Shown piece after piece: positions 44,865 through 56,361 of a stretch of DNA of 64,000 nt. Below the pieces are notes generated by a model that was given only the letters and a program-made list of their open reading frames with translations, ran no database searches and was not told the origin of the DNA. Position numbers and translations under genes: made by a program. How positions within the stretch are numbered: the stretch's first letter is position 1; every line of letters starts with the position of its first letter. The stretch comes from Kalaharituber pfeilii (taxonomy: Eukaryota > Ascomycota > Pezizomycetes > Pezizales > Pezizaceae), in contig WHUZ01000047.1 in NCBI GenBank assembly GCA_015179045.1, positions 124,001 to 188,000 of the forward strand, written 5' to 3'.

Positions 44865-45487
44865 CAGGCATCCCTGGCTATAAGGAAGGCCAAGATTCTT
44901 ACCGGTTTTCTTCACTATATCATAGCAAGTTTTCACTATAGCGAGGGGTCACGTGCTGGCCCCCACGTATGATAGGCCGGGGTAGAAAAAATTGACAAAT
45001 GCGGAAATTTTCAGCGTATGATATTCAGGCAAATTCAGCTTCTTACCGGACCGCCAGCATCGTTCCTCCTCAATGCCGCTTTGGACGCCCAGCTCTAGAG
45101 AAACGGAAGATATGTTGTGCTCGCCAGGAAGTGGGACAGCATCCAGGAGAAATGACTTCTGCAAATTATTCCCTAATCCTGATGACAAGCCATGATATAT
45201 GAAGCAGTCAGATACACTAAAAGCTTTTTTCTATTTTAGTATTTGGGATATCTTCACCACTCTGCTCAGTCTATTACATAAGGCAGTACTGAGGCCATCT
45301 CCCTGCATTCCACTATAGCAAGTAGACTTTACCTGTAGCTGAATGGATGAATCCTGAAACGTTCTTCACTTTCACTTTCACTATAGTGCTTCTTTTCAAT
45401 ATAGCCAGGGCGCTTTAGCTGTGTGCGCAAACGATCTTGCCCATTCCTTCACTATAGCCAGGATTTCACTATAGCCGGGGTCACCTG
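44865..45487. mobile_element. 623-bp TIR element with TA target duplication (pogo/Tc1-like MITE)
   Basis: The left end CAGGCATCCCTGGCTATA and the inverse of the right end, CAGGTGACCCCGGCTATA, match imperfectly. Similarity continues inward (GGCCAAGATTC and GGGCAAGATCG) after one extra subunit on the right. TA flanks both ends (44863-44864 and 45488-45489). Five copies of TTCACTATAGC lie inside, mostly near the ends. No intact transposase is seen. It sits upstream of the epimerase gene. Confidence 0.6.
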
Positions 45488-46312
45488 TAAACGGTGATAT
45501 TCTCGTACCCGGACTTACCAAAAACCGTACTCTAATTACACACAAAACCAGAAACAATTGATCTCGTACCCAGCCTTGGACACCCTTCCCTTTCCCAGTC
45601 TTTCAATCCCACTCCCAAGCCCATGTTATTTATCCTAACTTCTTCCAGCGCTCGAGTTATTCCCGATACAAAATACATCCTCACCTATATATGTATCTCA
45701 GAAACCGAGAAAACGAGCAAAGCCATCCCCTCTGCCGACACAAACTAAGCTACAGTACAACCCATCCCTCGATTATCAGCACCGAGAAGAAAACTCCTGA
45801 AACACATAACCAAACGAAAACCAGCTATCGTATAACATAACCCCACGCAAGTACCAAAAAACAAAAACAAAAAAAACGCTCACTCTATTGACTTTCACAT
45901 GCCGTTGTGAGTCTAGTCTTTTTATCCTGATAATCAATCGATATAGTGCAAATACGGATTATTAATGCCTCTTCGGTGTCAATTACCCCTCGCTGCTGCT
46001 CCTATAGATTTCATTACTAACTACATAGTACTGTGTAATAACTTTTCATGAAACAAAACTAAATAATTTGTTGAGAAGGTGGTCTGCCTAGGTTAAGTCA
46101 GAGAGCAGTACTAATCATTCACTTCCCTTTTATCAAAATTGAATACATAATATGTATGCACATGCTCATGATGTATGTCGACTAAGAATGTATTGTTTCT
46201 TCTTCTCCCAGGATATATATTAAGTATTAAGCCAAACAAACAACTAAACAATAACGCATATCATACTCAACACCATCACCGCCCCACCCCCTTCTTCCCT
46301 CGCCCTTCCTAT
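45488..46312. other. intergenic, no gene seen
   Basis: This is AT-rich sequence downstream of the HIBADH gene, with A-rich stretches near 45850-45880 and no credible reading frame. It probably includes the HIBADH 3' UTR. Confidence 0.5.
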
Positions 46313-47430
46313 CTAGTCCTTCAACTTCTCCCCACCCTCCTTCAACCACTTGTACACAACCGCAAAATCCCTCCCCTGATACCCCTCCCCTTTCCCCTCC
46401 ACCAGACTATACACCTCCTCTACCTTCTCTCCCAATGCCAACCCCGCCCCATACTGCCTCGCCGCCTCCCTCGCCAACTTCAAATCCTTCTTCATCAACC
46501 CTATCCCAAACCCGCCCTTGAAATCCGTCTTCTCCCGGTCCACCGGGTTATTCACCTCACTTGCCCAGCACCTCCCCGACGACGAGTTGATCACCGCCTT
46601 CAGCGTCGCCTCGTCCAGGCCGAGCCGCAATCCCAAATTCATGGCTTCGGACACCGCAACATTGCTGATGGCCAGCAAGTAGTTGTTCGTTAGCTTCGCA
46701 GCGAGCCCGGAGCCCGGCGTGGTCCCACAGGGTAGGACACGGCCTGCCATCGACGCAAGCAGCGTCTTCGGGTCCACCGTCGCATCTGTACCACCACCAG
46801 CACCAACCCCACCAAGCATGAACGTCAACGTCGCCGCCTTCGCGCCCACTACCCCGCCGCTCACCGGCGCGTCGTAGAACGTCCCCAATCCACTTTCCCG
46901 CACGCTCTTCCCGACCGATACCGATGTCGCTATATCAATCGTCGAGCTATCCACAAACAACTTTCTCCCCTGGTCGGCCTTCCTACCCGCCTTCAGCCAC
47001 ACATCAATCATCCCTCCATACGCCCCCTCCACGTGCTTCGACTCCGGCAGCATCGTCATCACCGCGTCCGCATTCATCACAACGTCCTCCAAATCTCTCG
47101 CCGCCACGGCCTTCCCCCCGCAGATTCTGGGTTGGTAGGAGCAGTAGATGTGCATGTAGGGCTGCCATCAGCAGTAGCAGTAGTAGTCGTAGCGTTCAAA
47201 GCCGCCTCGCTAACGAACTGCGAGACTACCTCCGGCCGAACATCGTAGACGAGCAGAGTATCCTGCCGAGTAAGCCCGCGCAGGAGATTCTGCGCCATGG
47301 GATACCCCATCTGCCCGAGGCCGACAAAGGCGTACGTTTTGTTTAACGACCGTGTCGTTGAGAGGTGTCGTTGGGTATTTATATATGGTGGTAAGAGCCT
47401 GGCCTGGGTAAGCAGGCGCAGAGTAGACAT
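46313..47430 (-). CDS. HIBADH: 3-hydroxyisobutyrate dehydrogenase, mitochondrial; one frameshift
   Basis: This enzyme oxidises 3-hydroxyisobutyrate to methylmalonate semialdehyde with NAD in mitochondrial valine breakdown. The start at 47430 begins a mitochondrial-type presequence (MSTLRLLTQARLLPPYINTQ). The Rossmann motif is AFVGLGQMGYPMAQNL. The substrate loop is DAPVSGG, followed by AKLTNNYLLAI containing the catalytic Lys, and SEAMNLGLRLGLD. The frame breaks at a run of six G (47114-47119, C on the plus strand). The first frame ends at 47077, and the second carries on with KAVAARDLEDVVMNADAV. Family alignment is continuous if the run is one base off, so a sequencing error or a real frameshift is likelier than an intron. 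An upstream Met at 47451 is possible. Confidence 0.85.
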
Positions 47431-47451
47431 TGTGATATTGCGAGCCGTCAT

Positions 47452-48582
47452 TTTCGTAATGGGTTCGTATAGCGTTTCGTAGTTTTGTCCTCGAGTCCCA
47501 ATCCAACCCTCTTATTCTCTCACCTCTATCTCTAGCACCCCCTCCCTTTCTTCCTTCTCCTTCTTCTCCTCCTTCTCCTTCCCACAGTACGAATATCGCT
47601 TCTGAACCTTCACAAGCTCCCCCCTCCGCTATAATTCTCTCTCTCTCTCTCTCTCTTTCTCTCTACCCGCGTACGCGTTATATAAATATATATCACCACC
47701 TTCCTTCACTTCGTCGCCCGGCAATATATCAATGATCCGAACCGGAACTGAGAGTTTATGCTGTCATGTCGCCCACCTTCCTCGGCAATTACTCTTATTT
47801 CATCACCCTCCGGAGTTTACCCCATGGGGTAAGCTCTACGTGTACTAGCAGGAACACATGCACCCGCGGCTAACCGCGCTCACCGTAGCAGTAACAAACT
47901 CCCCTCACAACATCTCATACCCGTCAAATATTCCTTAATACATCAACAGCTTTTTCTTTTCTCAAAAATAAAAAAAATTTCATCAAACTACATATACACA
48001 TCTCCATTTCCATCTCAAATTTCACACACAACCACAACCACAACCACTTCCCAACCTTCTACACTACAACCGAAACCCGAGGTAGAATACTTACATCAAG
48101 ACCATTCAACAATATGTATTCATATCCATAATCCATATCCATATCAAGTGTCACTATATATACCAACCAACCCCCTTCCCCAATATATAGAAAGAAAAAA
48201 AATATAAACCAACATTTACAAAAAATATTTCCCTCCAGTCCCAACCACCATCTCAAACCTTCATAACCCTCAATCCGGCAGCGCAAGCAACGAGCCCCCC
48301 CAAAAAACCCACGAAACCCATACCCAGCCAGACCGTTCCCCCACCCAAAATTTTTTTTCCTTCAAACACTATTATCTATGTACAATAAACACTACCGCTT
48401 TTAGGAGAAAAGAAATTTTCTATCACACACACAGCAAGGTGAGTTCACATTAACATTAACGTAAAAAGAGGGGGAAAAAAGAGGAAAATGGGAGGATCAA
48501 AAAAAAAAAAAAAGCCCCGCTCTAAAAACCAAACAAGTAAAAAATTTTGGGTAACAAAAAAGATGAAAAGAAAACCCCAACT
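47452..48582. other. intergenic: HIBADH upstream region and YND1 3' region
   Basis: A (CT)n tract lies at about 47637-47665, close upstream of HIBADH, a common feature of fungal promoters. The rest is AT- and C-rich with no supported gene. Confidence 0.55.
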
Positions 48583-50773
48583 CTAATCCGACGTTCTCCT
48601 CGCACCTCTCAATCCCGCCGGACTCACATCCCTACTCCTTGCAATCCTCTCTCTCGAATCAATCCTCACCATCAGCCCCGTACTCCCCGCTCTCGTCTGC
48701 GCCTTCGACGCTGCCTTCCCTCCAATTCCTCCTCCTCCTCCTCCTCCTCCTCCTCCATACCTCCACTTTCCCTCCTTCGACCCTCCCGAGCTACTACTAT
48801 CCGAGAAGCTCTCCGTCTCATCACTCAATCCCCCGAACTCAAACTCTGAGAACTCCACTCCTCCGTTCCCGCTCACCATCAGTCCTCCCTCTTCCATAAG
48901 CCGCTCATATACCACCCCGCTGCCTTTGCGTCTCCGGAATATCGAGCTCCGAATCTTGATCGCCGTTTCCGCAACAAGGTTGCCGCACCGTCGGTACAGC
49001 CGCATGCGCCTCTCCCTCCCAATAAAGAAAAACAACACCAACCCCATAATGAGCATCAACACCAAGAACCCCGAAGGCCCATTTCCCGTTTTTCCTTCCA
49101 ACGCAACCTCATCCTGCCAGTTCTCACCCGTGCCATTGACTTTCGTGGCCGTCTGCGGTGGTGGTGGGGTAATCGCCGACCCTGCATGCTGCCAATCCGG
49201 CGGCACCCCCGAGCTCGCAGTGCTCACCGTATTAGACCCAAACCCAACCGGCAATGCCGCCTGCCCAATCGCTGCTGGAATCTGCGACGCGGCATATAAC
49301 ACAATCTTCCCCAGCGTCCACGACAACTCCACTCCATTAATCTTATCCACCGCCTGGAATGGATCCAGGAACCCCTTCTTCACTGCCTCTTCATGTGCCC
49401 TACCCGCGTCGGTCAAATTATGGCTCGGTATCTCATCCACTCCCACCCGCGGAATTCCAATTCCATTATGCATGATATTAGTCAACCAGCTTGCCTTGAA
49501 GCACACTTGTCTCGCCTTCTCCTTATCCACCTTCTTTCCCCACCGCCCGCTCTTCACTCCTTTCGCAATCTCGCTCCACTCCATCGAGCAAAACTCCTTA
49601 ACTCTCTTCTGGTACTCTGTATAGTCATACGGATCGTCCTCCCCGAAATCGAATATCTCATGTGTAGTATGCCAGTATTCAGACACCCCCACAAAATGGT
49701 TTACCGAAAAGTCGATTCCTGGCACATGTACCCCCTTGAGCAAGCACGGCGAATCCAGACAAGGAACATCCTTTTGCAACAACGGGTACGTCTGCCGCAA
49801 ACATTCCTCAAACAGCCCCGTACCCACCAATACTGGATCCTTCCCCTTCTTCTTCTTCAAATCATCGTTCCCATCCAACGTTGTCGTCACCCCCTTCGGC
49901 ATACACGGGTCTGGCAACTCCTTTATCCCGGGGCCTCCTGATGCTTCCACCAGATTTTTCACATATGTTTCTCTCGCCACATTCATCCCAAACCCTAACC
50001 ATGTCGTGACAAACACATTGTGCTCCATTGCGTGCCCATCCAGCGTCCGCAGCCTTAGTAACTTCAAATCCGCAGCATGCTTCTTCGCCTCCGTTGCATT
50101 CGGCGCAAACGCAATTTGCGCGCTAGCACCACCCATATCCAGGAACCCGTACGTGTGGTGGCCCTTTCCGTGATCCACTACATTATCAAAGCCCCCGAGC
50201 AGATAGTTTGCCGCAATCCATCCATACAGCCCCTCCGTCTCACCACTAATCACCTGCACATGCAAATTGCAGTCCGGAAGCAAAAACTTCGTATGGCTCC
50301 TCATATAACTGCAAATCTGCTGCAACAGCACTTTCTGCTCCGTCGGCTTCAGTAATCGCACTCCAGCCGTCGCAAGCAAGAACAATGGCGTATCCGGGAT
50401 AGAGTCCGCAGGTATAATCTCCTTTGCATGATCCAGTAACGGCTCCAGATACTCCCCTACCTGGTAAGGTTTGGAACCAAAAGTAGATACTCCGGGTTTC
50501 GTCTTCATCGCCCAATGCTTCTTAGTTTCAATCTGAGGAAGCCGTTTCTCGGATTCAATCGTGGCATGTTTGCGCGCGTAATTGGTCTCGTCCCATTTGT
50601 AGATGTGGATACGAGTTCCCTAGAGTTGAACAATGACAGATACAGTATTAGCATCATTACACATACACATATATATATATATGTTGTTCATAAAACCTTG
50701 ACTTGAGTTTAACAAAAATACTCACAGATGATCCAGCGTCCAAAACCACACCATACTTGTGCGGATGCCCCAT
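48583..50773 (-). CDS. YND1: Golgi apyrase (GDA1/CD39 nucleoside diphosphatase), two exons
   Basis: The exons are 50773-50726 and 50619-48583, giving 694 residues. The 48-nt first exon encodes MGHPHKYGVVLDAGSS, and the apyrase conserved region 1 (DAGSSGTRIHIYKW) is completed across the 106-nt intron. The other conserved regions are ATAGVRLL, GETEGLYGWIAANYLLG and FLDMGGASAQIAF. A C-terminal membrane helix (SGFLVLMLIMGLVLFFFIG) and a cytosolic tail give the topology of yeast Ynd1 rather than Gda1, which has its helix at the N-terminus. The enzyme removes GDP/UDP in the Golgi lumen so that sugar-nucleotide exchange continues. A poly-Gly run near the C-terminus comes from a (CCT)n tract at about 48725-48750. 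Confidence 0.93.
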
Positions 50774-53700
50774 TTCTCTTTTCTTTCCCTTTTTTCTTCC
50801 CTTATCTAATTCTTATTCGTTATATCCCCTTCCGAACCCTCAAAGAGTTTCTCCCCTTCTCATAAAGAAACAAAAAAGCCCAAAATTATATACCACGTCG
50901 TTTATTTGCCTTGTCAACTGCGAAGTTTTGTGGTGTGTTGTCGTTGCAGACCCGGTCACGGTACCGCTATATCGCAGTAAACACTCAGCCTTCTCGAATC
51001 CGTAGTTCGACAGACACAGAAAACTATTTTTAGTAGTCGTGGCCCAATGCACAACGTATAATTCAGTTGTACCTAAACTAAACTATACATACGCAGACAG
51101 ACAGGTAAGTTAGGAAAGAAAAGAAAAAACTCCTATATCCCCCAAAGGCCGAAAGATCTGAAAGACAAAAGATGTTGTTGACCAACTTCCTTCCTGTTCG
51201 GTAAACTTTGTAAACGAAGGTACTTACGGAGTAGCTTCCTTCCAGAGCGTTTTGAAATTTAACGTATCCGAAACGAAAGAGTAGTCGGCCCCACCCCTCC
51301 CCGTTCTCCCGCCTAGGCTATTGCTGCCCCGTCCCAAAGTCGTCGTAAGCGTCTCGATCAATCCAACCAGACTACGACCAATCTATCCTTAAAACGCCCC
51401 GCGCGTTCTTCGCTTTCCTTCCCGTTTCTTTATTGGGAATTGGGACGGTACGTAAGTCTAGTTCGTGGGGATGCGGGAGCGTTGATCGACGAAACTTTTT
51501 GCTGGTCTGGTTGCGCAGCCTGAAGTGATTGTCGAAAGGATTGACTAAACGTTTTCAGTGGCCTTCTTTATTTTAAGCGATCCGGGAACGGGTTTCGTTC
51601 TGAAGAGAGAAAAAGAGCGTTTCAGTTGTAGAAAAAACACAGTTCCGTATTGAGCTTTTACGAAGCGGAACCTGAGCTGAGCTGAGCTGAGCTGAACTGG
51701 AGCTGTGGCCTGGTCTTTTCAGCGAGCGTGAAGAAGAATAGAAGCAAAGGAAATTAAGGATTCTCGAAAATCCTGAAGATCGACACGTTCAGATTTGATA
51801 GTATGAAACTAACTGAAGGGCTTCAGCCAGTCAATGCAGTGTCAACGAAAAAGGTTAGATGGAAAACAACAAGCGTTGGGTACGTTCGGTTGTCGAAGAA
51901 ACTCAAGAGAGAGAGAGAACAGAACCAAAGAACAATAATTAGAAAAAAAAAACTACAGCATAAAGAAAAGCAAATAAAAGGTATACGCAATCTAGCAATC
52001 GAAATCGCCCATTTTAGTCCCACGCCCGAGTACCCCTGGGGACGAGGCTATTGACTACCTAAGTACTACCTACGACTACAGCCTCCCTTTCTCTGCCGCT
52101 GTAGATATCGCGACTTCCCTATCTATGTACGACGTTACCACACGTTTATGCGTGCAACATGAAACTGAAAGAAAAGCCAATGCAAGAGATAACGGGCAAA
52201 TCACAAAGTCCCTTTTTTTCTAGTCTGGTTACTTTTTTTTCGTGTTTCCTATGCCCATTTTTGTTTTTTACCCCCCCCTGCTAGTGTGCGAGATCAGTTG
52301 CGGCTGCCCTGCCGTATTGCCCGTTGCGTCGCTCCCCCTGTGCATCGACTGGCATTTTCGCTTCAGGGCCCATTCCTAAAATAGCCGCGAATGAACAAGC
52401 AGGAATGCCTGCGATTGTTGAGCGGTATGCATAAACAGAAAAACGTGGTCGGTCTCGTAGAGCTTTTAGCAAACTCGACAAGCAATCCAGTTATCGGATT
52501 AGGGAACGCATAAACCTTTCCAATTATCGGATTAGGGAACGCATAAACCTTTGCAAGAGACTTATCCACTTACGCGTCCCTTGGCGTATCATACGGGGAT
52601 GGAAGCATAGATAACAAAATACGACAAATCCGTCAATGCCTCGTTTCTATAAACAGTCCGCATCAGCCGCAAGGTCTACGAAATGGTCACTATGCCTTGT
52701 CAGCATTCCAGCTTTCCCATACACCACCACCTAACTCCGCAAAACAGCCGCCTTTCTAGGCCAAGATGCTAAAATCCCAAATACACCGAACCGTCAGTGT
52801 CAGCAATCCCAACGTCTTACCGCCGATCCGGAATTCCGTATCGGCATGACCCTAGCTGATACCACCAAAGAGTTCGAATTCGAGATTTGTATTCGCTACA
52901 TTATTTTCATCTAAGTAATAATTGCAGGTTGAAGTGGCCTAAGGTTATCATAGCTTTTTCTGATAACGATAAAAATCCGCCAAATGTTACATCCCACTAC
53001 CCCAGAAACATAAAGTGTTAAACTCCCCTGGTTCCAGAAACCGCTTTCACGGCACCTGACCTGTGCAGTTATCTTCATACATATCATACCCCATGCCCCC
53101 TGTGCAACATTCCCTCATCTCCTGAACTGTACATATCTCCCAAGCCTCCCGCCTCATCTGAATCTTTCTCGATTCAATCAAACACACACACACACGTTTT
53201 TTTTCCCCGATTCCAATCACATCCTGCGCAACATACAAGCCTCCTCCGTCAGATTTCTTTTCCCAAATATTACTCTCCACCAGCAGATCCCCCCACATGT
53301 CACACATTCTCAAACGTCACGGAAAAAGTCCACGCGTCCCCCCCCAGTGCCCCGTCTGGGTACGAGAAATACACACACACGCGTCCTCTCCGAACACCAC
53401 CATACCTCCAACGTACATATCTCACGCCGGCCGAAACCATATGAAGCCGTTGCAGTCTAGCGTACTGGTTTTATATACTGTATATAGCCACTTAGTGACG
53501 TAAGGTTGCAAGCAACATTAAATCTACTCGCATTTCTCACGAGTAAGATATGTTGCATGTGAAGTGTCGCTAGTACTAAATGCAATGCATGCAAACGAGG
53601 CGGGAAAGCATCGTAGAGATAAGACACGACTTGAGCCTGTTCCTCTCTTGTCCCACAGGATCATACAGTACCATATCAAAGAATACCAGCTTGTACCTAT

Positions 53701-53784
53701 GTATCGTTCCTCTCACTTTGACTTGTATCATTAACGTCCTTTTCGTACAGGAAAACGCCACGACCACATGAGTGTCGACAAGTA
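50774..53784. other. gene-poor stretch upstream of YND1
   Basis: I see no supported gene. A (GAGCT)n run lies at about 51674-51697. A 29-bp sequence (beginning TTATCGGATTAGGGAACGCA) occurs twice in tandem at 52491 and 52524. A short frame at 51803-52054 encodes a Lys/Arg-rich 83-residue peptide without family resemblance; I treat it as chance. Confidence 0.5.
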
Positions 53785-54187
53785 CAGTTACACCTTACTA
53801 TACCGGACGACCAAAATCCAGCACTTTCTGTCTAGCGTCCGGTATAACAAGTTTTGCAGGGTGCCGCTAGAGGGGGGGTTACAGAACTTAGTAAGCTAAT
53901 TGAGAGGTACAATATGTCTGGAGACTGGATTCCAGGATATTACAGAACTTGAAACATTGAATTCAAGATATAGAGAACACTTCAAAGAACCACTATAGCA
54001 CATGGAAGGTACAAAAAGCAGTCTCATGATTTTGGACTTTGTCCAGTTCAGCTAACTAGTTTATATGTAATTTGAATTTAAAAGGTTACAGTTTTGTTGT
54101 CCGGTCCGGTTTAACTGGGCGTCAGGTTATAGCTAACTTTTTTGTATGTGAACTGCAAAAACCGTCCAGTATAGCTAGGTAAAACTG
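53785..54187. mobile_element. 403-bp MITE of Tc1/pogo type, upstream of the SDR gene
   Basis: The left end CAGTTACACCTTACTATACC and the inverse of the right end, CAGTTTTACCTAGCTATACT, match imperfectly and continue with GGACG. TA flanks both ends (53783-53784 and 54188-54189). CAGT is the usual terminal tetranucleotide of pogo-like elements. Further inverted copies of TCCGGTATA lie inside. There is no coding potential. Confidence 0.72.
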
Positions 54188-54406
54188 TAGTAATCAACAG
54201 GGGCCAGGTACTAACTTGATTAAGCGCTTTAGCGGGATATTGATAGCTCACAATTCCAACGGCTTACCCCACCGTGCATCAGCATCCATCCTGCCCCGCG
54301 ATATTCTATGACAATAATTAATTCAAAATCCAATTGAATCAAATTTCCAAAACCGTTGTAGATCTTTCCCGCCATCGAGATACTTGGATTCTCAGACTTC
54401 ATTGAA

Positions 54407-55430
54407 ATGGCGAGCTCTGAATCACTATTTGATGCAACCAAGTTGTTCTCAGCTAAGGGCTTGGTCTGTGTGGTCACGGGGGGAGGGACTGGTGAGTAGT
54501 AAAAAAAACCCATAATATCAGAAAATGGTGTTGCTGAGACTTGTGTAAAGGCATTGGCTTGATGATCGCCACTGCGCTGGAGCATAATGGTGCTGAAAAG
54601 GTGTATATTGTAGGAAGAAGGAAAGAAATCTTGGAAAATGCTGCAAAGACCAACAATGTATGATTTTGCACATATATTCAGTGCAAATTGTTTGCTTACA
54701 GAAAAACCAGAAATTTGGTCGTATCATCCCCATCGTGGGGGACGTCACGTCTAAAGCTTCTTTACAGGCTATGGTAGACCAGATCACGGCCGAGATCGGA
54801 TATATCAACCTTCTTGTTGCCAATTCTGGTATCACTGGGCCCCTGCAGAAGGCTCTGGTCACCCAGGCTTCTAACTACCCGGACGTTGCCAGTGTTCGCA
54901 AATTCCTGTGGGACAACCATGATGAGGACCTCTGGGCTTCCACTTTTCAAACAAATATCACTGGGGTATACCTCACAACTGTTGCCTTCTTAGACTTGCT
55001 CGACGAGGGTAATAGGCGTAAAGTCGTCACGCAAACTAGCCAGGTCGTAGCCGTATCATCGACTGCAGCATTCCACAGATTACCAGGGACAGGCATTGCG
55101 TACTCTGCAAGCAAGGCTGGGATGACGCACATGATGAAGATGATGTCAACAATCCTTGGGAGTCACAATATCCGAGTTAATATAGTTGCCCCTGGCGTAT
55201 ACCCAAGCCAGATGTCAGCAGGAGAGGAGATCGACGGGAGGAACAGATCAGTGCATGTTTTGGAAGACAAGGTATATCCAGCACACGAGATTCCTATGCA
55301 GAGAGCAGGGCAGGAGCAGGAGATGGCTGCCACGATATTATGGCTTGCCGGTGAAGGCGGGGGGTATACAAGTGGATGTATTGTCGTCACGGATGGCGGA
55401 AGACTAAGCATTCTACCAGGAAGTTATTAG
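54407..55430 (+). CDS. short-chain dehydrogenase/reductase, three exons
   Basis: The exons are 54407-54491, 54551-54657 and 54702-55430, in phase, giving 306 residues. The start ATG gives MASSESLFDATKLFSAKGLV. The cofactor motif TGGGTGIG is completed across intron 1. NSG follows strand 4 (LLVANSGITG), then the catalytic Ser in VAVSSTAAF and YSASK with Tyr and Lys, then VNIVAPGVYPSQM. This is a complete classical SDR; RR after strand 2 (IVGRRK) suggests NADP(H). The substrate cannot be told. Introns are 59 and 44 nt; the first seems to end in AAG. The start lies about 220 bp beyond a MITE, which may form part of the promoter. Confidence 0.9.
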
Positions 55431-56361
55431 TCTGAGGGTATAGTTCTTGCGTCCATGTCAAGGAATGATCTGGGCTGACAAAATGAACACCGAATAAAGA
55501 GAACATTAGATAGCTCTTCAAGTACCAAGTACCGAGTATGATGTTCGCTGGAGCATCCCACGTACTAGAATCCCGTGACTACTCGTAATATATCCTCAAA
55601 ATTGTGCGCTTCGAAAAAACTTGGTAAAATCACGGATTAGCTTACGCCAGGAAAGGAAGCATCAGGCTAACTTCACTTTAGCGCCAGAGCTACATATTCA
55701 CTAAATTACAAGTGCATCATTTATGACGTGCGCAACAGTCTAGCAAGTATGCAGTATGGTGATGCAGTTGATGAGAAAACTTACAACGCAGGTTGATCGC
55801 CGAGTGCAAGCAAGAAAGATCGGCGGCATGATGTGGGGAAGAGGAAGATGCGAAGACCAGGGAAATCAAAATCTAGTCCTGAGTCCGCTTACCTCGCCCA
55901 ACCTACTTCCTATCTCGGGCCACTTTCCGCATTAGGCAGCATCTAAGAAGGACTTCAAAAGTAGCCCCCAGCAGTGCACTTTAAGGCTCATCTTCCAAAG
56001 TCGTTATCTCCACCTCCATTATATTTTTTCTTCTCAGGAACGAAGTGAAACTAGCCAGCAAATATGCCCCACACGTCGAGTTCAATTATTAGCCCATAAA
56101 AGTCCATGAGTGTAATTTAGTCACTGTATCCCGCAATTTAAAATGCAAACCATGGATATCAATACATCTACCAATGCCAATCGCGCCAGTGCGGAAACAG
56201 GTAATGCAGCACCAACTACAACATCCGAAACTCAAGTTAAAAGCACAAAGCGCACTGAAACTGCGCATTCAACCCAGTGGCACAAAGTGCCTTTCACATT
56301 TATCCACTCCAAACACCTGTTCACCTACCCTACCCTTCCCAACCCCCCATTTCTTCGTTCC
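55431..56361. other. intergenic between convergent genes
   Basis: This is 3' flanking sequence of the SDR gene and the glucoamylase gene. Short overlapping frames at 56143-56584 run into the glucoamylase 3' end and show no family. Nothing else is seen. Confidence 0.5.
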
